A stretch of DNA of 6,749 nucleotides from Bacillota bacterium (GCA_023416275.1 JAEZIB010000099.1:1-6749); one strand, 5' to 3'; numbered from the stretch's first letter, positions 1 through 6,413 are shown. The notes: a model not told the origin generated them from the sequence alone. Made by a program: numbers and translations.

Positions 1-128
1 GAACGGTAGTGAGCAGTGGGACGATTGAGCCAGATGGGCGGAAAGCCCCTTGGTCGTGCCCGCAGGCACGAAACCTCCCCATTCGTTTTAACTTCTCCGA
101 CCTCACATTTGACATTGAGGTGAATACA
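1..128 (+). other. Sequence upstream of gltD, no gene assigned
   Basis: This stretch probably holds the last bases of an upstream gene (often gltB, the large subunit, in such operons) and the gap before gltD. The reading frames in register 1 and 2 close at 7-9 (TAG) and 26-28 (TGA), so either could be the end of the upstream gene; too little is visible to identify it. The gltD frame is open through 9-128 from a GTG at 9, but the encoded 40 residues do not resemble GltD. A 7-bp hairpin (54-60 with 65-71, loop 61-64) lies inside it without a T-run. Confidence 0.4.
117..123 (+). promoter_or_regulatory. Ribosome binding site of gltD
   Basis: GAGGTGA lies 6 bases before the GTG at 129. It decides the start: the downstream peptide begins with the family-typical (M)AKPTGFLEY. 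The GTG at 120 overlaps this ribosome site and the GTG at 9 has no such site, so both are less likely starts. Confidence 0.75.
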
Positions 129-1613
129 GTGGCAAAACCCACCGGTTTCCTGGAATACCAGCGCGTTGGCTATCCCAAGCGCAACCCTGCAGACCGCCTT
201 GCCGATTGGCAGGAAATCCGCCTGCCCGCTGACCCCGATGTGGTCAAAACCCAGGCGGCCCGCTGCATGAACTGCGGCATCCCCTTCTGTCATGGCGGTA
301 TACTGCTCGCCGGCATGGCCGCCGGCTGCCCGGTGCATAACCTGATTCCCGAATGGAACGACCTGGTCTACCGCGGTCAGTGGCACGAGGCCTACCTGCG
401 CCTGCAGCGCACCAACCCCTTCCCTGAGTTCACGGGCCGGGTTTGCCCCGCCCCCTGCGAGGGCAGCTGCACCGAGGGCTACCACATGGAGGCCGTGACC
501 ATCAGCGCCCTGGAATACGAAATCATTGAGCGCGCCTACAAAGAAGGTTGGGTCAAGGCCCATGCCATGAGGCCCACCGGCAAAAAAATAGCCGTGGTCG
601 GCTCCGGCCCCGCAGGCTTATCCGCCGCGTATTTTTTGAACTATGTCGGCCATGAGGTCACCGTTTTTGAACGGCAGGATCGGCCCGGCGGGCTGCTCAC
701 CTACGGCATCCCCAACATGAAGCTGGACAAAGCCGTGGTGGATAGGCGCGTTGCGCTCATGCAGGAATCAGGCATTCACTTCGCCCTAAATACCGAAGTG
801 GGCCGCGACATCCCCGCCCAGCAGCTCTTATCAGACTTTGACGCGGTGCTGCTTAGCGGTGGCGCCACCAAGCCCCGGGGCCTGACCGTGCCGGGCAAGG
901 ACCTTTCTGGCGTGCACTTTGCGGTAGACTTTTTGACCGCAAACACCAAGCACATTCTGGATGGCGCATTGCCCGAAGGGTACATCAGCGCCAAAGACAA
1001 GCATGTCATTATCTTAGGCGGCGGCGATACCGGCACCGACTGCGTAGCCACCTCCCTTCGCCAGGGCTGCAAAAGCGTCGTTCAATTCGAGATCATGCCG
1101 GAACCGCCGGAGCACCGCATAGATTTCGATAACCCCTGGCCCGAATGGCCCAAAAAGCTGAAAGTGGATTACGGCCAGGAGGAAGCCATACACATCGCCG
1201 GCCGCGACCCTCGTCATTACCTTATCAACACCAAAGAGCTCATCGGCGATGCAAGCGGCCACGTCAAAGAAGTGCGCACCGTGAACATCGAATGGGTCAA
1301 AAACGCCCAGGGCCGCATGATCCCTCAGGAAGTACCCGGCAGCGAAAAAACTTGGCCTGCTGACCTGGTTCTCCTGGCCATGGGCTTCCTGGGCCCGGAA
1401 GATACCCTGCCCACCGCCCTCACCCTGGACCGGGACGAGCGCAGTAACGTCAAAGCATCCTACGGCTCCTTCCAAACCAGCATCGATAAAGTCTTTACCG
1501 CCGGAGATATGCGCCGCGGCCAAAGCCTCGTCGTTTGGGCCATTCAGGAGGGCAAGCTCGCCGCTAGGGAAATCGACAAGTTCCTGACGGGCAAATCGGT
1601 GATTGTGGAGTAA
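129..1613 (+). CDS. gltD: Glutamate synthase (NADPH), small subunit
   Basis: The small subunit takes electrons from NADPH through FAD and passes them to the large subunit GltB, which makes two glutamates from glutamine and 2-oxoglutarate; it is cytoplasmic and central to ammonium assimilation. With the GTG start at 129 it has about 494 residues, normal for the family. The N-terminal Fer4_20-type iron-sulfur domain shows CMNCGIPFC (Cys46, 49, 54), Cys67 in GCPVHNLIPEW and VCPAPCEGSC (Cys106, 110, 114). The FAD Rossmann motif GSGPAGLSAA starts near residue 158 and is followed by RPGGLLTYGIP. The NADPH site GGGDTGTD is near 297-304. The C-terminal FAD-contacting motif GDMRRGQSLVVWAIQEG is at about 459-475. 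All key residues are present and there is no frameshift. The base composition is GC-rich, in contrast to the next gene. gltB presumably lies upstream, outside the window. Related paralogues (NfnB-type, DPD-type subunits) share these domains, but the KPTGFLEY start and the length favour GltD. Confidence 0.95.
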   Translation: MAKPTGFLEYQRVGYPKRNPADRLADWQEIRLPADPDVVKTQAARCMNCGIPFCHGGILLAGMAAGCPVHNLIPEWNDLVYRGQWHEAYLRLQRTNPFPEFTGRVCPAPCEGSCTEGYHMEAVTISALEYEIIERAYKEGWVKAHAMRPTGKKIAVVGSGPAGLSAAYFLNYVGHEVTVFERQDRPGGLLTYGIPNMKLDKAVVDRRVALMQESGIHFALNTEVGRDIPAQQLLSDFDAVLLSGGATKPRGLTVPGKDLSGVHFAVDFLTANTKHILDGALPEGYISAKDKHVIILGGGDTGTDCVATSLRQGCKSVVQFEIMPEPPEHRIDFDNPWPEWPKKLKVDYGQEEAIHIAGRDPRHYLINTKELIGDASGHVKEVRTVNIEWVKNAQGRMIPQEVPGSEKTWPADLVLLAMGFLGPEDTLPTALTLDRDERSNVKASYGSFQTSIDKVFTAGDMRRGQSLVVWAIQEGKLAAREIDKFLTGKSVIVE

Positions 1614-1631
1614 ATGAATAGGGGATATGCT

Positions 1632-1673
1632 TTGCGGGGAGAGTTCCTTTTGAAAAAGGAACCCTCCCCGCAA
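1632..1673 (+). terminator. Long hairpin after gltD, possible terminator
   Basis: Bases 1632-1651 pair with 1654-1673. Of 20 positions 19 match; the single mismatch is A1642 opposite C1663. The outer half is GC-rich (TTGCGGGGAG / CTCCCCGCAA) and the inner half is TTCCTTTT / AAAAGGAA, so the innermost pairs must open to form a loop. It starts 18 bases after the gltD stop. No T-run follows on the + strand (TCTATCACAG), so it is not a textbook intrinsic terminator. It may stabilise the 3' end of the mRNA or be one of the dispersed intergenic hairpins seen in such genomes. Confidence 0.6.
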
Positions 1674-1675
1674 TC

Positions 1676-1686
1676 TATCACAGAAA
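1676..1686 (+). repeat. 11-bp direct repeat, left copy (TATCACAGAAA)
   Basis: This 11-mer is identical to 6076-6086 and lies just where the GC-rich host sequence ends. The two copies enclose the AT-rich large gene, as expected for a target-site duplication or attachment core. Because the right copy runs into the AAAGGAG ribosome site of the next gene, a shared leader motif is the alternative explanation. Confidence 0.4.
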
Positions 1687-1739
1687 ATTAGGCAGCGCGT
1701 TTTAGTTGGGGCCAACCATCCTATTGTGAAAAAATTTTT

Positions 1740-1760
1740 GATTAATCGTAGTAATTAATC
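1740..1760. promoter_or_regulatory. AT-rich dyad upstream of the large gene
   Basis: GATTAAT (1740-1746) is an inverted repeat of ATTAATC (1754-1760) with a 7-base centre. A dyad of this size about 160 bases before the start could be an operator, but in such AT-rich DNA it may be chance. No regulator gene is next to it. Confidence 0.2.
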
Positions 1761-1904
1761 CAGTAGTCATTGGTAGTATTTTAAAACATCAGTAACTCAT
1801 TATGTCGTCTATATAGATCGGCGTTGAAAAATAAGCTATTATGTGATAATATTAGAAAAATTGCTACCGATTGTAAATTGCAAGTTGTTTCATCAAGTCA
1901 CATC

Positions 1905-1911
1905 GAAAGGA
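1905..1911 (+). promoter_or_regulatory. Ribosome binding site choosing the ATG at 1920
   Basis: GAAAGGA lies 8 bases before the ATG at 1920 and is the only Shine-Dalgarno-like match near the 5' end of this reading frame. The TTG at 1824 has no purine-rich site before it, and the ATG at 1911 overlaps the site. Confidence 0.55.
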
Positions 1912-1919
1912 TGATAAAC

Positions 1920-4900
1920 ATGAGAGCAAATATGGCAAAAAATCTTTATACAAAAGCGAACTGGAATAATAAATATTCTGATAAATCAACTATTTTATTT
2001 GAAATTGCAAGTAGCATAACCGCTTATAAGGAATACCAGATGCTATATATTGGTAGAGATGTATCTCGCCAGGCTCATTCACTCAGGACATCTGGAACAA
2101 AGGCATTTATTGCAATGGAATTGGCATACAAGTATTGTTTGTATAGGAAGTATAAAGAAGCATTTATGGGTAGAGTAATGCAACAATCGACATATGATTC
2201 GAAATTGAGTTATCTTAGTAGTAGAAAGTGTAATCACTATTACCTGCAACAGGAGTTTCTTTTATATGAAAATACAGATATTGATTTGGAAATGATATTA
2301 AGAAGTGCTAAATCATGTAACAACTTAATCAAACATGAAGACGGTATTCCAGATCCTCATGAACTTAGACTGGCACTAAATGAGATATCAAGATTTATAA
2401 AGAAGTTTATTGAACCTTCTTTTTCCATGCCGACTTTTGAAAACTCTGTTTCTGGCATTTCGAATGCATGGACAGAATTTTTTAGGGATGTCGATAGTTT
2501 TGGTGATAGCAATACATATATATTGATAGCACCTGAAAATATTGGTGACCCCAATCACGAGTTAAAAAACCTATTCAATATTAACTGGGATATGGTTATT
2601 GATTTTTGTCCGTCGTCTGACACGAATGGGCTTGAATGTTTATATGAAAATACAACAAAAATAAGAGCTCATATCAGAGATTTTTCTGCGTTAAGTTGCA
2701 GTCAGACTATACATCTATCACAAGCAACATATTGGGTTATGGCTAATGGATTTATAGATCAGAGTAATACAATAACGCAAACGCCATTGGCCTGGATAAA
2801 TAGATATTCAAACAATGCTCTTGGCTTTTTCAAAAAGTTTCGATCAATATATCCCAAACGTGCAAAAGTGATTATTATGCAAGGAGTCAATGCACAAATA
2901 CTTACGCAAATTGTAACTGCATTGACAAGCGCATATTTATATATTGATGCCAATACGCAAGCCGAGCGCTATGAGATAGAGTTTTTCTTGCTTTCTGGTG
3001 ATGATCAATACCTACAGATAAATGAGAATATATCTGTTAACTTCAACAGAACACTTTTGAAGTTAAATGAACTATTGGAGCACTTAAATATCAGGAACCA
3101 TTATAGTTCTCATAATCAAATAAAAAGAGCGATTCCGGGTAATGAATATCCTATAGAACTAGATGAGGATTTTTATGTAAAGTTCAGTGAATTTGGAGAT
3201 TTGGTACATTTGAATATTGAGAATACACCAAAAGTTATTTCTGACCCAAAACAGTTCTATATAGGCGCAAAGCCTATTAGTTGGATAGGACTACGACAGC
3301 AGATTGATGTATTACGATATTCATATACGCATGTATATAAAGAAAAAATCTCAGAGAATATGCAGAAGAGGACTCGTGTGCTATTTGTATTTGACTATAC
3401 TGCAGGCTTTGGTGGGACAACACTACTAAGGCGCATTGCATGGGATTTCCATAATGCATATCCTGTCGTTATTCTTCATGACTATAACCATAATAGGAGA
3501 GAGTATTTTGTTGGATTATATGAACTATGTAAATTGCCATTGCTAATTTTGGTGGACAGTAATGAGTTGCCATTATCAACAGTACAGAAACTTAAAGATG
3601 ATTTAGATAGAGAAAGCTTTGGCCATGTGATTATCTACTTTAACAGAAACGAACATGTAAACCGTACAGAGGTGAAAAATAGATTTGCTACCATTGGAAA
3701 TCTGAAAAAGCAAGAAACTGATGAATTATGTGACATTCTTCTACCGATAGCACAAGATGATGTATGCCGTAAAAATCTTAGAAAAATTTGCCAACTCCCA
3801 CTTGATAGCGAGGATCGCTGCCCATTTATAATGGCGCTCACAGCTTTTGATAAAGAGTTTTTAGGCATAAAAGCTTATATAACTAATTTCCTCACCACTT
3901 TAACTGACCAAGAGAAAAAAATTATAGTTTATATTGCATTGGCTGATTATGCTAATGCACAGATTAGTTGTCATTTCCTCGATTATATGTTTGGCAGTGC
4001 AGATGTAAGGCAAGAGTTTACATCACAAATTGGAGCATTCAAAATGCTTGTTTCAAATGTTAGTTCTGGTCCCAAAAATAGCATATACAAAATGAAGCAC
4101 TATAGGTTTACGGAAGAAGTACTTATACAAGTGTCTAACGGACGTGATGGAACAAGAATAACTTTTGATAACCTTGATATGTATTTATTAATGTTAATCA
4201 AAGATTCTAGGCCGAATCAATGCACAGTGAGCCGTTTCAACATAGAATTCCTTAGAACTCTATTCATTACACGTGTAGAAGATGACGAAGCGAAGCCAAA
4301 TTTTTCACCAATTATTGAAACTATACGCGAGGAAGAGACGAAGTTGGGCATAATAAGCGAGAATGGAATCTTACGAATTGGCAGAATTTTTCGTGAACTC
4401 GTATCTGTTTATCCAGACGAACCACATTTTGTAGCACATTTGGCAAGGTATCAATATTACATGGAAGGAAATTATATTAAGGGTGACGAGAATATTGTGA
4501 AGGCAATCACAATAAGTGAACTTCAGACAGGTAAAAAGGATCCGATGCTTTATCACATGAAAGCAATGGGAATAGTATCTCTTATTACAAATGAATTGAT
4601 CCCCTGCTTGAAGAAGATGAAAAGTGATGAGGTACAACAAGCGGAGATAGATGAAAAGATTTCGGTTTTACAAGAAGCGACATTAAAAGCACAAGAGATA
4701 TTTCAACTTGTGAGGGATATATCTACTGGAATACCTGGTTATGTATCGGAGATACATTTATGTTTAAGTATTATATCATTTGGTAGGTACATTACAAACT
4801 CAGTAGATAATATTTCATTTTTAGAGAACAATACAGACAGCTGGTATATCAGCATCGTGGACAATGCGTGCCATTTGTACGATGAATGTATAGGAAGTCG

Positions 4901-5975
4901 TGGGGACGAAGAAGATCAAAGATTGCAAGAACTCAAGGCAGATATTTTGATGCTTAAAGAGGATGTGGTCTCAGCTATAAATGCATGGCAGAGCTATTTA
5001 GAACAAGCAAGCGCTAGAGAAAAGCCAAGGATTCGTCGTATGTTAGCTCGCGCATATAGAGATTATGATAATACAAGAAACGATCAAGAGAGCATAAGGT
5101 ATGTCGCTGAATTGATGGAGCGCAATATACTTGAAGAACCCAATAATGCTTCTAATTATAGGCTGTGGTTTGGTTCTGTAAGGAAGCTAAAAGTGCTTTC
5201 GCCTGAGACGTTATTAGCAGACGCATTGATAAAACTAAACAAGTGGGTAATGGAAACTGACACGCCTGAAGCATGGTATTACAGATTCGTACTCACGTAT
5301 ATTCAAGCTATTGAAGGTAGTGTGAGAGCACAAGGAGTGCTGCCTAAATTAGTTAAGGAGTTGAGAGAACGAACAGATCATTTGGAAGGTAGGACAATTA
5401 TTAGGGATTGGCTTGGGAAAGAAGGTTCTGGTATTGAAAGGCTAATCATGTCATCTGATATTGATCCTTCATGCGAAGCAGAAACTTTGAACAAGCTAAA
5501 GATCATAGAGGGTAGAGTTTCGGAACGCTATATTAATCAAAGTCATGCTTATATCACTGTTGCAGGAGTGGATGTCTTTTTTAACCCCTCGGCCACCAAA
5601 GGTAACATTAATATTAGCAATATAAGAAGTCGAGTTGGTTTTGCAATCGGGTTTAGTTTTGAAGGCCCAAGAGCATACAATAATTCTGTTTCATTGCTGT
5701 CTACTGGAAAACACAATAAGGAGGATAAGCTCGAGGAATTGTCTGGTGGTATGATAGTATCATGTGAGGTTAAAAACAACCGGGGTTCGTCATTTATTGA
5801 CGTTAAGATACTTGGATATGAAATTGATGGAAGCATTCATATTAATGATATGCTTGAGTGCTATAAAATTGAGCAATCACGCCCGGCAGTTGGAACTGTT
5901 ATTAATGCACTAACAATGCATAAGCGATATGTCGAAGGAAGGGGAGAAATTTGGGCCTTAGCAATGAGAAGCTAG
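1920..5975 (+). CDS. SAMD9-like STAND NTPase with TPR array and OB-fold
   Basis: A giant single-chain protein (1351 residues from Met at 1920), probably a cytoplasmic immune sensor. Parts in order, numbered from that Met: (a) residues 1-165, mostly helical, rich in Tyr/Lys/Arg, not recognised; it contains RDVSRQAH at 46-53, which fits the loose HEPN Rx4-6H pattern. (b) About 170-400, an alpha/beta module with NAWTEFFRDV, WDMVIDFCPSSDTNGL (223-238) and FLLSGDDQYLQIN; its place matches the SIR2-like region of SAMD9 proteins. (c) About 455-700, P-loop NTPase: Walker A-like GFGGTTLLRRIAWDF (496-510) without the usual lysine, Walker B-like LPLLILVDSNE (539-549) and a sensor-type strand VIIYFNR (570-576). 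(d) About 700-1190, long helical region with TPR-like helix pairs (YPDEPHFVAHLARYQYYM from 831). (e) 1194-1351, OB/cold-shock-like folds: GRVSERYI...VDVFFNPS, then RVGFAIGFSFEGPRAYN (1238-1254). No signal peptide or membrane segment is evident. The order of parts follows the SAMD9 plan known from animals and bacteria. The role in phage defence is inferred from family and context. It is much more AT-rich than its neighbours and stands alone, with no partner gene. The alternative start is TTG at 1824 (adds 32 residues). Confidence 0.8.
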   Translation: MRANMAKNLYTKANWNNKYSDKSTILFEIASSITAYKEYQMLYIGRDVSRQAHSLRTSGTKAFIAMELAYKYCLYRKYKEAFMGRVMQQSTYDSKLSYLSSRKCNHYYLQQEFLLYENTDIDLEMILRSAKSCNNLIKHEDGIPDPHELRLALNEISRFIKKFIEPSFSMPTFENSVSGISNAWTEFFRDVDSFGDSNTYILIAPENIGDPNHELKNLFNINWDMVIDFCPSSDTNGLECLYENTTKIRAHIRDFSALSCSQTIHLSQATYWVMANGFIDQSNTITQTPLAWINRYSNNALGFFKKFRSIYPKRAKVIIMQGVNAQILTQIVTALTSAYLYIDANTQAERYEIEFFLLSGDDQYLQINENISVNFNRTLLKLNELLEHLNIRNHYSSHNQIKRAIPGNEYPIELDEDFYVKFSEFGDLVHLNIENTPKVISDPKQFYIGAKPISWIGLRQQIDVLRYSYTHVYKEKISENMQKRTRVLFVFDYTAGFGGTTLLRRIAWDFHNAYPVVILHDYNHNRREYFVGLYELCKLPLLILVDSNELPLSTVQKLKDDLDRESFGHVIIYFNRNEHVNRTEVKNRFATIGNLKKQETDELCDILLPIAQDDVCRKNLRKICQLPLDSEDRCPFIMALTAFDKEFLGIKAYITNFLTTLTDQEKKIIVYIALADYANAQISCHFLDYMFGSADVRQEFTSQIGAFKMLVSNVSSGPKNSIYKMKHYRFTEEVLIQVSNGRDGTRITFDNLDMYLLMLIKDSRPNQCTVSRFNIEFLRTLFITRVEDDEAKPNFSPIIETIREEETKLGIISENGILRIGRIFRELVSVYPDEPHFVAHLARYQYYMEGNYIKGDENIVKAITISELQTGKKDPMLYHMKAMGIVSLITNELIPCLKKMKSDEVQQAEIDEKISVLQEATLKAQEIFQLVRDISTGIPGYVSEIHLCLSIISFGRYITNSVDNISFLENNTDSWYISIVDNACHLYDECIGSRGDEEDQRLQELKADILMLKEDVVSAINAWQSYLEQASAREKPRIRRMLARAYRDYDNTRNDQESIRYVAELMERNILEEPNNASNYRLWFGSVRKLKVLSPETLLADALIKLNKWVMETDTPEAWYYRFVLTYIQAIEGSVRAQGVLPKLVKELRERTDHLEGRTIIRDWLGKEGSGIERLIMSSDIDPSCEAETLNKLKIIEGRVSERYINQSHAYITVAGVDVFFNPSATKGNINISNIRSRVGFAIGFSFEGPRAYNNSVSLLSTGKHNKEDKLEELSGGMIVSCEVKNNRGSSFIDVKILGYEIDGSIHINDMLECYKIEQSRPAVGTVINALTMHKRYVEGRGEIWALAMRS

Positions 5976-6013
5976 AATGAGCAAAGCTATAAAGATTACT
6001 TAATGGAGTAACA

Positions 6014-6019
6014 TATAAT
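6014..6019 (+). promoter_or_regulatory. Candidate -10 box for the zinc-ribbon gene
   Basis: TATAAT is a perfect -10 consensus 80 bases before the ATG at 6099, in the gap after the large gene. The spot 17 bases upstream (AAAGAT at 5991) is a poor -35, so the promoter is tentative. It is flanked by a small AT dyad (TAATC at 6016-6020 and GATTA at 6027-6031). Confidence 0.3.
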
Positions 6020-6047
6020 CCTATATGATTAGGGTTTCAATTTTGCA

Positions 6048-6072
6048 GACGCATTTGCCTTACATCTGCGTC
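6048..6072 (+). other. Short hairpin in the leader of the zinc-ribbon gene
   Basis: GACGCA (6048-6053) pairs with TGCGTC (6067-6072) around a 13-base loop, and an alternative GCAGA/TCTGC pairing (6045-6049 with 6065-6069) is also possible. It has no T-run after it, so it is not a clear terminator for the large gene. Its GC content suggests host sequence rather than the AT-rich block. Confidence 0.3.
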
Positions 6073-6075
6073 CCT

Positions 6076-6086
6076 TATCACAGAAA
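6076..6086 (+). repeat. 11-bp direct repeat, right copy (TATCACAGAAA)
   Basis: Identical to 1676-1686. Here it overlaps the ribosome site AAAGGAG (6084-6090) of the next gene, so if a duplication took place, this copy is probably the original leader sequence and the left one the duplicate, or the reverse. Confidence 0.4.
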
Positions 6087-6090
6087 GGAG
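6084..6090 (+). promoter_or_regulatory. Ribosome binding site of the zinc-ribbon gene
   Basis: AAAGGAG lies 8 bases before the ATG at 6099, a near-ideal Shine-Dalgarno site. It fixes the start and the frame, ruling out the overlapping frame that opens at 6107. Confidence 0.8.
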
Positions 6091-6098
6091 CCTACTCC

Positions 6099-6413
6099 AT
6101 GAACTATTGCGAACATTGCATGCTTTTAACCCCATCAGACCAGTGCCCAACCTTCGGCGCATCCTCCCTTACCGCCCCGGAAGAAGGCCAGCCCTGCTTC
6201 CTCATCGAAAAAGAATCCTTATGGAGCGGCATGCTGGCGGATGTATTGAGCCAAAAGAGCATTCCATTTTCACCAAAGCCCCTGTTCGGCGCAGGCCTTT
6301 CCATGAAGGCTGGCCCGGCCATGGAGCGATATCGTTTCTATGTTCCATTTTCCTTCTATCCTGCCGCCCAAGAGATTGTGGAAGAATTGTTTGGCGAGTC
6401 TGACGGGCAATAA
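6099..6413 (+). CDS. Small zinc-ribbon / DUF2007-like protein
   Basis: A 104-residue cytoplasmic protein of unknown role. The N-terminus MNYCEHCMLLTPSDQCPTFGA looks like the zinc-ribbon head (CxxC...CPxCG) of small Firmicutes proteins that carry a DUF2007-like 'signal transducing' domain. The body (PCFLIEKESLWSGMLADVLSQKSIPF) and the tail (MERYRFYVPFSFYPAAQEIVEELFGE, about residues 74-99) fit that domain. The fourth expected cysteine is replaced by Phe (CPTFG), so the zinc site may be lost or incomplete: Cys4, Cys7 and Cys16 remain. The gene has a strong ribosome site and a GC-richer composition like gltD, so it is likely a host gene that was already beside gltD before the AT-rich block. The DUF2007 assignment is from pattern memory only and no molecular function is known to me. 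Confidence 0.75.
   Translation: MNYCEHCMLLTPSDQCPTFGASSLTAPEEGQPCFLIEKESLWSGMLADVLSQKSIPFSPKPLFGAGLSMKAGPAMERYRFYVPFSFYPAAQEIVEELFGESDGQ

Larger units (their letters stand above)
1614..1919. other. Intergenic region between gltD and the large STAND gene
   Basis: About 300 bases without a convincing gene. It holds, in order, a 20-bp hairpin (1632-1673), one copy of an 11-bp direct repeat (1676-1686), a switch from GC-rich to AT-rich sequence at about 1687-1730, a 7-bp dyad (1740-1760), and the leader of the large gene. No good -35/-10 pair was found: TATATA at 1810-1815 could be a -10 box, but nothing like TTGACA lies 16-18 bases upstream. Positions 1824-1919 are open in the frame of the large gene from a TTG codon. 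Confidence 0.6.
1676..6086. other. AT-rich single-gene block, probably acquired
   Basis: Base composition changes abruptly on both sides of the large gene: sampled rows give 35/60 G+C in gltD and 16/60 inside the large gene, and the gene after it returns to a GC-richer style. Codon use changes with it (many ATA, AGA, TTA codons in the large gene, few in gltD). The edges carry the 11-bp direct repeat at 1676-1686 and 6076-6086. No integrase, transposase or recombinase is present in the block, and I saw no terminal inverted repeats. The exact borders are uncertain, since host-like composition seems to resume near 6040. Confidence 0.6.

Noticed and set aside
109..114. TTGACA as a -35 box
   Set aside because: A matching -10 box would fall inside the gltD coding region at about 132-137 and the bases there (GCAAAA) do not fit.
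9..128. N-terminal extension of GltD from the GTG at 9
   Set aside because: The 40 extra residues do not resemble GltD, and a good ribosome site sits just before the GTG at 129, where the family-typical (M)AKPTGFLEY begins.
1014..1715. 233-residue reading frame on the - strand
   Set aside because: It lies opposite gltD and its long open stretch follows from the GC-biased codon use of gltD; the translation shows no family features and no ribosome site.
1824..1919. TTG at 1824 as the start of the large gene
   Set aside because: No Shine-Dalgarno-like bases precede it, while GAAAGGA precedes the ATG at 1920. It is kept as an alternative because the frame is open and the 32 extra residues cannot be excluded.
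1920..5975. Avs-type (AVAST) sensor or AlbA_2/Schlafen fusion identity
   Set aside because: No canonical GxGKT P-loop, no recognisable protease, nuclease or AlbA_2 domain is visible; the GGTT P-loop plus C-terminal OB-like fold fit the SAMD9-like plan better.
6107..6403. 98-residue + strand frame overlapping the zinc-ribbon gene
   Set aside because: It is in another frame, without a ribosome site, and its Arg/Pro-rich translation is typical of a shadow; the frame at 6099 has both a strong ribosome site and a recognisable family pattern.
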